From NCBI GenBank assembly GCA_002432545.1, contig DJFR01000059.1, positions 1 to 8,291 on the forward strand: DNA of 8,291 nt, read 5' to 3'. The notes beneath the pieces were generated by a model that saw only the letters and a program-made list of their open reading frames with translations, made no database searches and was not told the DNA's origin. Positions 1 to 6,947 of this stretch are shown in pieces; positions within the stretch are counted from its first letter, which is position 1, and each line of letters starts with the position of its first letter. Both the position numbers and the translations under genes were made by a program. The stretch comes from Flammeovirgaceae bacterium UBA5867. Its GTDB lineage: Bacteria > Bacteroidota > Bacteroidia > Cytophagales > Cyclobacteriaceae.

Positions 1-941
1 CGAAATACATGCAGGTCGGTAAGGTCTGAACGTTTTTTATCTTCGTCCTCTCCTAATTCAAATGGAAACACCATACCAAGTTCCGGGTTGCTGAACACCA
101 CTCCGTTGTTCGATCCTTTATCAATAGCAAAATTTATACTCCATTCACTTTTTACAGGAGCCAGTCCGTTGTGCCAGAAAAATACAAGGTCGGCTTCGGG
201 CTCGGTGGGTTTATACTCCGGTATACAAAATCTTTCTTTATACTCGTCTGCTTCTTTGGTAAAGCCCGTCCAGGCAGCCGTGTTGATCAGATCGTACTTG
301 AGTTGCTCGGGCACTTTCATGCCGAACATTTTTGCATAGTCATTCTCGTATATCTCCAGTGCATTGCGATAGGCTATAAATGCATTGTTATAGTCTTTAT
401 CAGCCTGGTATATAATTCCCATCAGGGTATTGATGAAAGCATCGCGCTGGTATTTTTCTTCAGCGGTATATTTATCACTCAACTGGTTCAGACGAATGCT
501 GAGGCGTCTGCATTCCACCAGTGCCTCTTCATATTTTGCCATCTTCAGGTAGTTGAGCGCTTTATAGTACAGCAACATCAGGTGCTCATGATCTTCTCCG
601 TGATAGGTAGTAACAGTCGGATTGGTAAAATAGGAAGCGGCTTCGTTGAGGTAATTGATGTGATAGTCTTCTCCGAAAATAAACGCTTTCTCGAAGTATG
701 CGTTGCTTTCGTCATAACGGCCGAGTATCGATAACAACAAGCCGTTGTTTACCATGTATATAAAGCGCGAACGACCGTGCTCCTGCTTGTTGTTCTTCTC
801 TAACGTAGCCAATGCGCGTTGCAGATCGCCACGCTCAAACTCGGAATTGAAATCAAAGTTCTTTTGATAGTAGGTGGCACAACCACTGATGAGTAATACC
901 ACCGGCAGAAATATCAGAACAATTCGTTTGGCAACGTTCAT
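1..941 (-). CDS. COG3014-family TPR-like lipoprotein, 3' end cut by window edge
   Basis: Open reading frame of at least 313 codons that continues past the left edge, so the C-terminus is missing. The N-terminus is a lipoprotein signal peptide: a hydrophobic stretch at residues 6-18 ends in LISGC with Cys21 as the lipidation site, and Ala22 follows, which suggests outer-membrane delivery. The rest is helical with TPR-like segments near residues 67-89 (GLLLSILGRYDESNAYFEKA), 120-146 and about 165-200. The stretch at about 113-146, with YHGEDHEH, YKALNYL and EALVECRR, is what I recognise of the COG3014 family. Family members are uncharacterised and tend to lie next to LpoB-like lipoproteins, as here: lpoB ends 73 bp upstream. 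I chose the ATG at 941 because it gives a compact signal peptide. An in-frame ATG at 986 would add 15 residues ahead of it and is less likely. A partner role with LpoB in the envelope is inference. Confidence 0.85.
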   Translation of the reverse strand, partial: MNVAKRIVLIFLPVVLLISGCATYYQKNFDFNSEFERGDLQRALATLEKNNKQEHGRSRFIYMVNNGLLLSILGRYDESNAYFEKAFIFGEDYHINYLNEAASYFTNPTVTTYHGEDHEHLMLLYYKALNYLKMAKYEEALVECRRLSIRLNQLSDKYTAEEKYQRDAFINTLMGIIYQADKDYNNAFIAYRNALEIYENDYAKMFGMKVPEQLKYDLINTAAWTGFTKEADEYKERFCIPEYKPTEPEADLVFFWHNGLAPVKSEWSINFAIDKGSNNGVVFSNPELGMVFPFELGEDEDKKRSDLTDLHVF

Positions 942-999
942 CGCTGAAAGGCGAATTGTTTTTCGATCCTGGTATAGATTGCCCATGATGCGTGAAGTC

Positions 1000-1020
1000 A
1001 ACTGAATGACTCAATCAGTT
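1000..1020. repeat. 21-bp imperfect palindrome over the lpoB stop codon
   Basis: AACTGA and TCAGTT form perfect 6-bp arms around a 9-nt centre. Three more symmetric pairs (TGA/TCA) lie inside, beyond one A-A mismatch. The palindrome covers the lpoB TGA stop and the first bases of the gap to the COG3014 gene. No T-run follows on either strand, so it is not an ordinary intrinsic terminator. An mRNA processing or stability hairpin, or chance, are both possible. Confidence 0.3.
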
Positions 1021-1590
1021 CTTAACTATCTTCTTGATTTCATCCTGCCCGTACCAGATGCGCTTGCTGGTCTCTATATCCGTGAGGAATAATGTAGTGA
1101 CATAATTTACCACGCGCTTCTTGTTATAGGTATCGGTTTCAGAAGTCATCTCTCCAAACAACATCAGGTCTGCCCCGATTTCTTTTCCGAATTGCTTCGC
1201 TGTGGCGGATGATGCAAAGTCTTGCTGCTCGCTGCGCTCGGTACGAAGTTTATCCCTGAACCCATCGGACTCTACGATATCCGCTATAGCAGAGTTATGA
1301 ATCACCACTTCAAATTTCTTTACATAGTTATCAGCATCGATATGCTCGGAAGTTTTATTACGAATCGGGCCGACAACAATAACAGGTTTACGCCCAAGTT
1401 GCTTTGCATAGTTCTTGAATGTTTCGGAGTCGAACAGATCGTAGATCATCTTATCGGCAACGGTGCGCGAGTCGGTATCATTCCACCGTCCGCTCAGGTC
1501 AACTTGTTGTGAAGGATCAACGCGGGTAACGGTGCGTGAACAGGCGCTGCAGAGTATAACCAGTAAAATTATCAGGGAGAATTTTTGCAT
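1015..1590 (-). CDS. lpoB: LpoB-like lipoprotein (penicillin-binding protein activator family)
   Basis: 191-residue lipoprotein of the COG3417/LpoB family. In enterobacteria LpoB is an outer-membrane lipoprotein that activates the peptidoglycan synthase PBP1b; its role in Bacteroidota is unproven. Recognisable blocks are VDLSGRWNDTDSRTVADKM near residues 29-47, the segment RKPVIVVGPIRNKTSEHIDADNY, and a C-terminal part with FGKEIGADLMLFGEM and RIWYGQDEIKK. The start is the ATG at 1590, which begins directly with a signal peptide (MQKFSLIILLVILCSAC). The frame is open further upstream to 1692, but that extension is charged and would bury the signal peptide. The presumed lipid-bearing Cys17 has Cys14 at its -3 position, where Leu, Val or Ile is usual, so the lipobox is slightly off consensus. 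rpe lies 106 bp upstream and the COG3014 gene 73 bp downstream on the same strand. Confidence 0.87.
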   Translation of the reverse strand: MQKFSLIILLVILCSACSRTVTRVDPSQQVDLSGRWNDTDSRTVADKMIYDLFDSETFKNYAKQLGRKPVIVVGPIRNKTSEHIDADNYVKKFEVVIHNSAIADIVESDGFRDKLRTERSEQQDFASSATAKQFGKEIGADLMLFGEMTSETDTYNKKRVVNYVTTLFLTDIETSKRIWYGQDEIKKIVKN

Positions 1591-1696
1591 GACGGTGAGT
1601 TTTGGAGCAAACTTCAAAAATCTTGCCGAAAGATACGCAGAAAGCCAACGGGTTGTTACGCTCTTGCACGTATCATCTCCCCTACATTTCAATGTA

Positions 1697-2356
1697 TTAT
1701 GACAGCACCGCTTTGAGGTTGCTGATCACGTCTTTCGGATTGGCAGCACTGAAAACAAAATTACCGGCCACCAGCACATCGGCACCGGCATCGAGTAATG
1801 CTTTTGCGTTCTGCTGGTTAACACCACCATCAATCTCGATCAGTGCATTTGATTTTGATTCGGTGATCATCTTCTTCAGCGCGACAACTTTTTTATAGGT
1901 GTGCTCAATGAATTTCTGCGCGCCAAAGCCCGGGTTCACCGACATGACACATACCATATCAATATCGGCTATAATATTTTCAAGTTCGGTGATGGATGTA
2001 TGCGGGTTAATGGCCACGCCTGCTTTACAACCCAGCGCTTTGATCTGCTGTATATTACGATGCAGGTGCGGACACGCTTCAACGTGAACAGAAATAGTCT
2101 CCGCTCCTGCTTTCTGAAAAGCTTCTACATAGCGCTCGGGCTGCACGATCATCAAATGTACATCCAGCGGTTTACGGGCGTGGCGCTTTACGGCCTCCAC
2201 TACCGGTAAACCCATCGAGATGTTCGGCACAAATACACCGTCCATGATATCAACGTGAATGAGATCAGCTTCACTTTCGTTGAGCATTGTGATCTCACGC
2301 TGCAGGTTGGCAAAGTCGGAAGCCAGTATCGATGGTGCTATGATGGGTCTTTTCAT
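1697..2356 (-). CDS. rpe: Ribulose-phosphate 3-epimerase
   Basis: Full-length 219-residue cytoplasmic TIM-barrel enzyme that interconverts D-ribulose 5-phosphate and D-xylulose 5-phosphate in the pentose phosphate pathway. The family signatures are all present: APSILASDF at residues 7-15 with Ser9, HVDIMDGVFVPN at 34-45, DVHLMI at 65-70, MSVNPGFGAQ at 138-147, EIDGGV at 174-179, and the phosphate-binding VAGNFVF near 196-202. By comparison with known family members, His34, Asp36, His67 and Asp176 are the metal ligands, and Asp36 and Asp176 are the acid/base pair. Length and motif spacing are normal. The ATG at 2356 begins just before the first beta strand (MKRPIIAPS). It starts 15 bp after the metZ stop, so the two are probably co-transcribed, although the products belong to different pathways. 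Confidence 0.97.
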   Translation of the reverse strand: MKRPIIAPSILASDFANLQREITMLNESEADLIHVDIMDGVFVPNISMGLPVVEAVKRHARKPLDVHLMIVQPERYVEAFQKAGAETISVHVEACPHLHRNIQQIKALGCKAGVAINPHTSITELENIIADIDMVCVMSVNPGFGAQKFIEHTYKKVVALKKMITESKSNALIEIDGGVNQQNAKALLDAGADVLVAGNFVFSAANPKDVISNLKAVLS

Positions 2357-2371
2357 CGTGCAAATATATAG

Positions 2372-3550
2372 TTAGCGTGATGCTTCAATCGCCTGGTTAA
2401 TATCTCCGATAATATCCGTCACATCTTCCAACCCTACGGCTATACGAATGAGGCCCGATGTTATACCCACCGCTGCTCTTTCGTCTTCACTCAGTTTAGA
2501 GTGTGTTGTTGATGCCGGGTGTATAGCAATGGTACGGGTATCGCCCAGGTTTGGTGTGTGTGAAATCATCTTCAGTGAATTCAGGAACCTGCGTCCCTGA
2601 TCAAGTCCGCCTTTGATCTCGAACGTTACAATACCACCACCCAATTTCATTTGCTTTTTGGCAAGTTCATGTTGGGGATGTGATGGCAGGAATGGATACT
2701 TTACCTTCACTACATCCGGATGTTTTTCAAGATGCTGCGCGAGTGTTAACGCATTGTGACAATGACGATCCATTCTCACGGCAAGTGTCTCGAGGCTCTT
2801 TGATAAGATCCAAGCATTGAAGGGCGACATTGATGGTCCGGTGTGACGCGTGAAGAAGCGAATCTCTTTGATCAGTTCTTTCTTGCCTAATATAGCACCA
2901 CCGATCACACGGCCCTGGCCATCCATAAATTTGGTAGCCGAATGTGTTATGATGTGTGCTCCCCACTTGGCAGGTTGCTGTAGGTACGGTGTAGCAAAAC
3001 AGTTGTCTACATTCAGAATGAGATTGTGTTTTGCTGCAAGTTTACCGAGCCATTCCAGGTCGATAAGATCGAGTGCCGGATTGGAAGGTGTTTCTACGAA
3101 GATCATCCGTGTGTTAGGCTGTATCTTCTTCTCCCACGTTTCAGGTTCATTCACATCTGCATAGCTGTGTGATATACCGAACTTCGGAAATATAGTATTG
3201 AGGATCTGGTGTGTTGAACCGAATACGGAACGACATGCCAGTACGTGATCGCCAGACTTCAGCAATGCAGCCATGCTGCTATACATGGCAGCCATGCCTG
3301 ATGCTGTACCAATACCATCTTCTGTTCCTTCCATGCGACAGAGTTTTTCGATAAACTCGTTCGTGTTGGGATTGGAGTATCGGCTATAGATGTTACCCGG
3401 AATTTCGTCAGCAAACATAGCACGCGCCTGCTCGGCATCATCAAATACAAAACTTGATGTGAGGTATAGCGGCACGGAATGTTCGCGGAAAGATGTGCGC
3501 TGGTGTTGCGCACGTATAGCATCGGTCTCGAAATTTCTTTTCTCTTCCAT
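2372..3550 (-). CDS. metZ: O-succinylhomoserine sulfhydrylase (Cys/Met metabolism PLP enzyme)
   Basis: 392-residue PLP-dependent enzyme of the cystathionine gamma-synthase family. MetZ makes homocysteine directly from O-succinylhomoserine and sulfide in methionine synthesis. Visible features are YSRYSNPN at residues 55-62 (Tyr55 and Arg57 reach the cofactor phosphate of the neighbouring subunit), SGM at 84-86, Phe110 in RSVFGST stacking on PLP, Asp182 in NVDNCFATPY contacting the pyridine nitrogen, and Lys207 in HSATKFMDGQGR as the Schiff-base lysine. Phe rather than Tyr at position 110 fits MetZ better than cystathionine gamma-synthase or gamma-lyase; that point is from memory of the family. 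Length is typical. The ATG at 3550 is the first sensible start. The gap to osmC is 53 bp and to rpe 15 bp. No SAM riboswitch fits in the short leader. MetB-like or O-acetylhomoserine activity cannot be excluded from sequence alone. Confidence 0.93.
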   Translation of the reverse strand: MEEKRNFETDAIRAQHQRTSFREHSVPLYLTSSFVFDDAEQARAMFADEIPGNIYSRYSNPNTNEFIEKLCRMEGTEDGIGTASGMAAMYSSMAALLKSGDHVLACRSVFGSTHQILNTIFPKFGISHSYADVNEPETWEKKIQPNTRMIFVETPSNPALDLIDLEWLGKLAAKHNLILNVDNCFATPYLQQPAKWGAHIITHSATKFMDGQGRVIGGAILGKKELIKEIRFFTRHTGPSMSPFNAWILSKSLETLAVRMDRHCHNALTLAQHLEKHPDVVKVKYPFLPSHPQHELAKKQMKLGGGIVTFEIKGGLDQGRRFLNSLKMISHTPNLGDTRTIAIHPASTTHSKLSEDERAAVGITSGLIRIAVGLEDVTDIIGDINQAIEASR

Positions 3551-3566
3551 GAAATAAAAATGAATC

Positions 3567-3580
3567 TGAACTGTGAACTG
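3567..3580. repeat. Tandem 7-bp repeat in the osmC-metZ gap
   Basis: TGAACTG occurs twice back to back within the 53-bp gap, about 17-30 bp upstream of the metZ start. It may be a small operator-like element or chance; nothing else supports a function. Confidence 0.3.
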
Positions 3581-3603
3581 CTACGCAGATATAGTGATAA
3601 ATG

Positions 3604-4023
3604 TTACCGGATTACCTCAAAGCTATAGGTGATTTTCGCGGTCTTCTCCAGTGTTTTGGCAACGGAGCAATACTTCTCAATGGAAAGGTTAACCGCTTTC
3701 TCAGCTTTGTCGGCATCTATATCGCCATACAGTTTGAAGTGTGCGTGCACTTCGGTATAGAGTGAAGGCGTTGCGTCCTTCTCACGCTCGCCTGTTACGG
3801 TGATCTTGATATCTTTTAAATCCTGTCGCTGCTTTTTAAGAATTGAAATTACATCAATCGCACTGCACCCTCCCATCGCTGCGAGCAGCATCTGCATCGG
3901 GCGCATGCCTAAGTCAGATCCTCCTGATTCGGGTGATGAATCCATCTGCACGGTTCTTCCGGCTTCGTTACGCGCTTCCATGTGGAAGGCATCATTCAAA
4001 CGACTTAATTCAATTTTTATCAT
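3604..4023 (-). CDS. OsmC-family protein
   Basis: 139-residue cytoplasmic OsmC/Ohr-fold protein. Family members are small dimeric thiol-dependent peroxidases that reduce organic hydroperoxides, though many YhfA-like members have no proven substrate. The two redox cysteines are Cys53 in LLAAMGGCSAIDV and Cys119 in IEKYCSVAKTL, each in its usual setting; the segment GMRPMQMLLAAMGGC is the strongest hallmark. The frame is open upstream to 4113, but those extra residues lie inside the symporter gene and have no OsmC character. The ATG at 4023 starts with the normal first strand (MIKIEL). It overlaps the symporter stop by 4 bp (ATGA), which suggests translational coupling. No Arg/Glu analysis was possible to separate the Ohr, OsmC and YhfA subgroups; the sequence resembles the YhfA type most. 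Confidence 0.92.
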   Translation of the reverse strand: MIKIELSRLNDAFHMEARNEAGRTVQMDSSPESGGSDLGMRPMQMLLAAMGGCSAIDVISILKKQRQDLKDIKITVTGEREKDATPSLYTEVHAHFKLYGDIDADKAEKAVNLSIEKYCSVAKTLEKTAKITYSFEVIR

Positions 4024-5408
4024 ACTGCTTTTTCTTCCTCCTGCGGCCAGGCATAACTGCCTGCTATCATTGCCAGCAAACTTACAAGCGTTGCCGGTAT
4101 CAGACTGGGCCATGGTGTTTCAATGGCCTCAAAGATAATCCAAGTTATCATACCTGCCACCATCGAAAGCAAAGCTCCTTTGCTGCTCGAACGTTTCCAG
4201 TATAAACCCAGGGTTAGTGGTATGAACAGGGAAACGAGGCTGAGTATAGATGACTCTCCTACCAGTTCGTATATATTAGACCGAAAACAGGCCATAATAG
4301 TTGCGAGTGCCGCAAAAATCAGCACACATATTTTGGTGAGCATCAAAAACTGTTTGTCGCTATACCGGTGCCTGGTTAATGGCCGAATGAGGTTTTCTGA
4401 AAATATAGAAGCCGGTGCCAGTATAGCGGAGCTTGTTGTACTCATAATGGCCGATAGCAACGAACCGAAGAACAGAATCTGGATCGGCAATGACGTGTGC
4501 TTCAATACCATGCTCGGCAAGGTAAGTTGTGTATCTCCCGTGATCTGATCAGGGTATAAATGCTTGGTACATAAACTTATATATAGCGGCAACATGGCGA
4601 GCGTCAGGTACAAACCTGCTGCTATATAACACGACCACACTGCGGTTCGCGCAGAGCCGGAAGACATCGACCGCTGAAATACATCTTGTGACGGCACGGA
4701 GCCGAGGCCCAGCACCGACCACGCGGCCAGGTACGCAGCTATTTCTTTGAATTCGAACGATGGAAGAAACTTCAAATCCTGTTCAGGCATTTCGCTGATT
4801 ACAACGGATACACCACCCGCTTTCTCTGACAAGATATAGGCCAGTGCAAACATGCCGACTATAATGATAATACTCTGAACGAAGTCCGTAATAGATACCG
4901 CCCACATACCACCGGCATAGGTATATAATGTTACAATCACAGCGCTTATCACCACGCCCTGCCACACCGGTATATGTATCACTACATTGAGTATCAACCC
5001 CATGGCAACTAATTGTGCAGCGATATAACCGAGGTATGGTAATGCCAGGAAGAGACTGGCCGTTAACTCGGTAACCTTGTTATAACGTATTTTAAAAAAA
5101 TCACCCAGGGTAAGCAGGTTCATGTTGTATAACCTGCGGGCATAGAATATACCAAAGATGAGCAGGCAGAGCGATGCACCGAACGGATCTTCGATCACTG
5201 CATATAGCCCGCCTTCCAGAAATTGCGCGGACGCTCCGAATACTGTTTCTGAACCGAACCAGGTAGCAAAGAGTGCAGCCGAACTTAATACGATAGGCAG
5301 GCTTCTACCCGCGAGCATAAAATCGCCCGAGTTCTTTACTCTTCGTGAAGCCCAGAAACCAATCGCTACGGTAACAACGAGGTATGCAATGATGGAAAGA
5401 AGTAACAA
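4020..5408 (-). CDS. Sodium:solute symporter (SSS family)
   Basis: 462-residue inner-membrane protein of the solute:sodium symporter (PutP/SGLT-like) family, probably with about 13 membrane segments. Hallmarks are SGDFMLAGRSLP near 27-38 after the first helix, the kinked first core helix ATWFGSETVFGAS at 48-60, YAGGMWAVSITDFVQ at 164-178, the loop SQDVFQRSMSSGSARTA at 240-256, and LLSAIMSTTSSAILA at 317-331. In the last, Ser323-Thr324 match the position of the PutP sodium-site Ser/Thr pair. The substrate cannot be told from sequence; amino acid, carboxylate, sugar or pantothenate are all possible. The start is unusual: the codon at 5406-5408 is TTG, an in-frame TAA lies three codons upstream, and no ATG is available before the first membrane helix. 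A short AAAGAG lies just before it. It is the first gene of this block, with an 82-bp gap from the DUF5777 gene upstream. Confidence 0.93.
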   Translation of the reverse strand: MLLLSIIAYLVVTVAIGFWASRRVKNSGDFMLAGRSLPIVLSSAALFATWFGSETVFGASAQFLEGGLYAVIEDPFGASLCLLIFGIFYARRLYNMNLLTLGDFFKIRYNKVTELTASLFLALPYLGYIAAQLVAMGLILNVVIHIPVWQGVVISAVIVTLYTYAGGMWAVSITDFVQSIIIIVGMFALAYILSEKAGGVSVVISEMPEQDLKFLPSFEFKEIAAYLAAWSVLGLGSVPSQDVFQRSMSSGSARTAVWSCYIAAGLYLTLAMLPLYISLCTKHLYPDQITGDTQLTLPSMVLKHTSLPIQILFFGSLLSAIMSTTSSAILAPASIFSENLIRPLTRHRYSDKQFLMLTKICVLIFAALATIMACFRSNIYELVGESSILSLVSLFIPLTLGLYWKRSSSKGALLSMVAGMITWIIFEAIETPWPSLIPATLVSLLAMIAGSYAWPQEEEKAV

Positions 5409-5472
5409 ATCTCTTTACAGTTAAACCGTTCGTGGTCTAAAAGTAAAAAACGTAGCAGACTATTTCACACAA

Positions 5473-5490
5473 TTCAGACGTGAGCCTGAA
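5473..5490 (-). terminator. Weak hairpin after the DUF5777 stop codon
   Basis: Immediately after the stop codon, TTCAGGC and GTCTGAA can form a 7-bp stem (one G-U pair) with a 4-nt loop. Only a poor T-rich tract (TTGTGTG) follows, so this is at best a weak intrinsic terminator for the cytochrome/YceI/DUF5777 operon. Confidence 0.3.
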
Positions 5491-6381
5491 CTATTTCTTC
5501 TTCTTCAACTGAAATGTACGGGTAACGTTGAAGCCGAGGTGAATATCACCTCCAAAGAAATCTCCTTTCGTTTCGGTGATGAAGGTGCGTTCGGTAAGAC
5601 TCGATGTATTGGTTAGCACGATCTGAAATACGTGACCGCCCGTTTCAATGTCTATACCAAAGCCCAGTGAATTATAGCGCTTGCTTCCGGCTTCGAACAC
5701 ATCATTATCGGGTGGATCGAGGCGATAATAATACTCACTTGTTAATGCTACACTGCGTGTGATTTTAATTCGTCCGCCAACACCAATGGCAACCTGGTCG
5801 TTCTTCTCTTTCGTCTGGTCAACCGCATTTTTGTGAATATAGGTTGGCATGATCTGTAACGACAGACTCGGTGTAAATTTACGGGCGATGAGTGCCTGCG
5901 CGGTATAGGCTAAACGATCTACCGTTTTAAAACCTTCAGGCTCATTACCTCTTTTCGGAGATATACTATATGCCGTCCCTCCCAGCACCGTCATGGTAAA
6001 TGGAAAACTCTTTTCACCGGAGCTTTGCTTCAGTAATTTATACTTCAGGTATCCGTCCATGATCTTATCGGCAGAGTTACGACCGATGCTGACCGAAAGG
6101 TTATCGGTTATACCATAGTCGAGCCCGAGACGAACATAGGCCTGATCGAGTCCGTACATTTCGTAAAGGCCATCGTTCAGTCGTCCAAAGCGGTGGGCGA
6201 AAATAAACTCCAGTGTTCCGCCATTTTTTGTTTCAACACTGTGGCCATTTACCAGGCGCGTACCTTTAAAAGTAGCAATGGTATAGTCGGTATTCTGATC
6301 CTGCTTCTCCAGTTCTTTCAGCAAGTCATCCTGCGCGAAAGACATGGTAGGAATTAAAAGAAGTAAAAAAAATCTCTTCAT
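5491..6381 (-). CDS. DUF5777-family beta-barrel protein
   Basis: 296-residue exported protein with a cleavable signal peptide (MKRFFLLLLIPTMSFAQ, cut after Ala16). The mature part has alternating polar and hydrophobic strands with turns typical of an outer-membrane barrel, for example TLEFIFAHRFGRLNDG, AYVRLGLDYGITDNLSVSIGR, VALTSEYYYRL and SLGFGIDIETGGHVFQIVLTN. I recognise the overall pattern as the DUF5777 beta-barrel family of Bacteroidota, whose function is unknown. The C-terminus is odd: a final strand ending in TRTFQL is followed by four lysines, where barrel proteins usually end in an aromatic residue. It starts 10 bp after the second yceI gene and is the last gene of a four-gene operon with two YceI proteins and a cytochrome c. 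That suggests an outer-membrane partner for those periplasmic proteins, which is inference. Confidence 0.85.
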   Translation of the reverse strand: MKRFFLLLLIPTMSFAQDDLLKELEKQDQNTDYTIATFKGTRLVNGHSVETKNGGTLEFIFAHRFGRLNDGLYEMYGLDQAYVRLGLDYGITDNLSVSIGRNSADKIMDGYLKYKLLKQSSGEKSFPFTMTVLGGTAYSISPKRGNEPEGFKTVDRLAYTAQALIARKFTPSLSLQIMPTYIHKNAVDQTKEKNDQVAIGVGGRIKITRSVALTSEYYYRLDPPDNDVFEAGSKRYNSLGFGIDIETGGHVFQIVLTNTSSLTERTFITETKGDFFGGDIHLGFNVTRTFQLKKKK

Positions 6382-6391
6382 AGTATCAGGC

Positions 6392-6928
6392 TTAAAGCGG
6401 TCTGTAATTAAAATCCACGGTCACTTCTACTTGCTGTGCTATATTTTGCCACACGATCTGCGGAACCTTGATGTTATAGTCAAGAAGTTTTACGGTAAAC
6501 TTCGACTTTAATGATAGTTGATTGTTCTTTATTTCGGCTGTACCGGGAAACGTAACATCACGGGTTACACCGTGAATGGTTAATTTACCTATTGCCTTTA
6601 CTTGTTGTACTCCGGTTGCCGTGGTGTTGAGTCCTATAATTTTACCTTGAAAAGAAGCCTTCGGATATTTCTCCGATTCCATATACTTCTCGTTGAAGTG
6701 TACCTGCATCAGTTTCTTTTCAAATTGAAAATCTTTGATGTTCATCAGGTATGCGATCTCACCTTCACCGGCATCAAATATACTCGTCACCTTATTATTC
6801 TCTGCTGCTATATCTTCTATCACCCCATCTGAAAAAAAAGATACCGAAGCTTTGTCAACAAAAAAGCGTTGCTGACCTTTTCCGGCCTGCGACAACAGCA
6901 GCAGGGTAAACAATAGAATTATCCTCAT
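6392..6928 (-). CDS. YceI-family protein, second tandem copy
   Basis: 178-residue exported YceI-like protein. YceI proteins are periplasmic lipocalin-like barrels that bind isoprenoid molecules such as quinones. The ATG at 6928 starts with a signal peptide (MRIILLFTLLLLSQAGKGQQ, likely cut near Gly18). An open frame reaches up to 7024, but it overlaps the preceding gene and has no signal character. Family features are IKDFQFEKKLMQVHFNEKYM, the block ESEKYPKASFQGKI, and GKLTIHGVTRDVTFPG followed by a final strand EVTVDFNYRPL. It is clearly a paralogue of the gene just upstream: by eye well over half of the residues match, and the block LMQ-x-HFNEKYMESEKYPK is almost the same. The gap between the copies is 19 bp. 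Substrate unknown. Confidence 0.93.
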   Translation of the reverse strand: MRIILLFTLLLLSQAGKGQQRFFVDKASVSFFSDGVIEDIAAENNKVTSIFDAGEGEIAYLMNIKDFQFEKKLMQVHFNEKYMESEKYPKASFQGKIIGLNTTATGVQQVKAIGKLTIHGVTRDVTFPGTAEIKNNQLSLKSKFTVKLLDYNIKVPQIVWQNIAQQVEVTVDFNYRPL

Positions 6929-6947
6929 AAAGCAAACAACAAAAAAA

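Noticed and set aside
171..734. Open plus-strand frame of 187 codons
   Set aside because: It lies opposite the COG3014 lipoprotein gene, whose signal peptide and family motifs are clear; the antisense product has no recognisable domain.
1610..1660. Promoter for lpoB (TATCTTTC)
   Set aside because: One mismatch in the -7 element and no TTG at a usable distance; it remains a weak possibility only.
1683..1696. TACATT/AATGTA inverted repeat just after rpe as a terminator
   Set aside because: The stem is short and AT-rich, with a 2-nt centre and no T-run afterwards.
3551..3603. Possible SAM riboswitch ahead of metZ
   Set aside because: The gap is only 53 bp, too short for a SAM-I aptamer, and shows no matching stems.
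4024..4113. N-terminal extension of the OsmC gene
   Set aside because: It lies wholly within the symporter gene and lacks OsmC-like sequence; the ATG at 4023 gives the normal family start.
5420..5470. Promoter for the symporter block (TACGTTTT and TACTTTTA)
   Set aside because: Each misses the final G of TAnnTTTG, and the only nearby TTG is at the wrong distance (15 or 24 bp).
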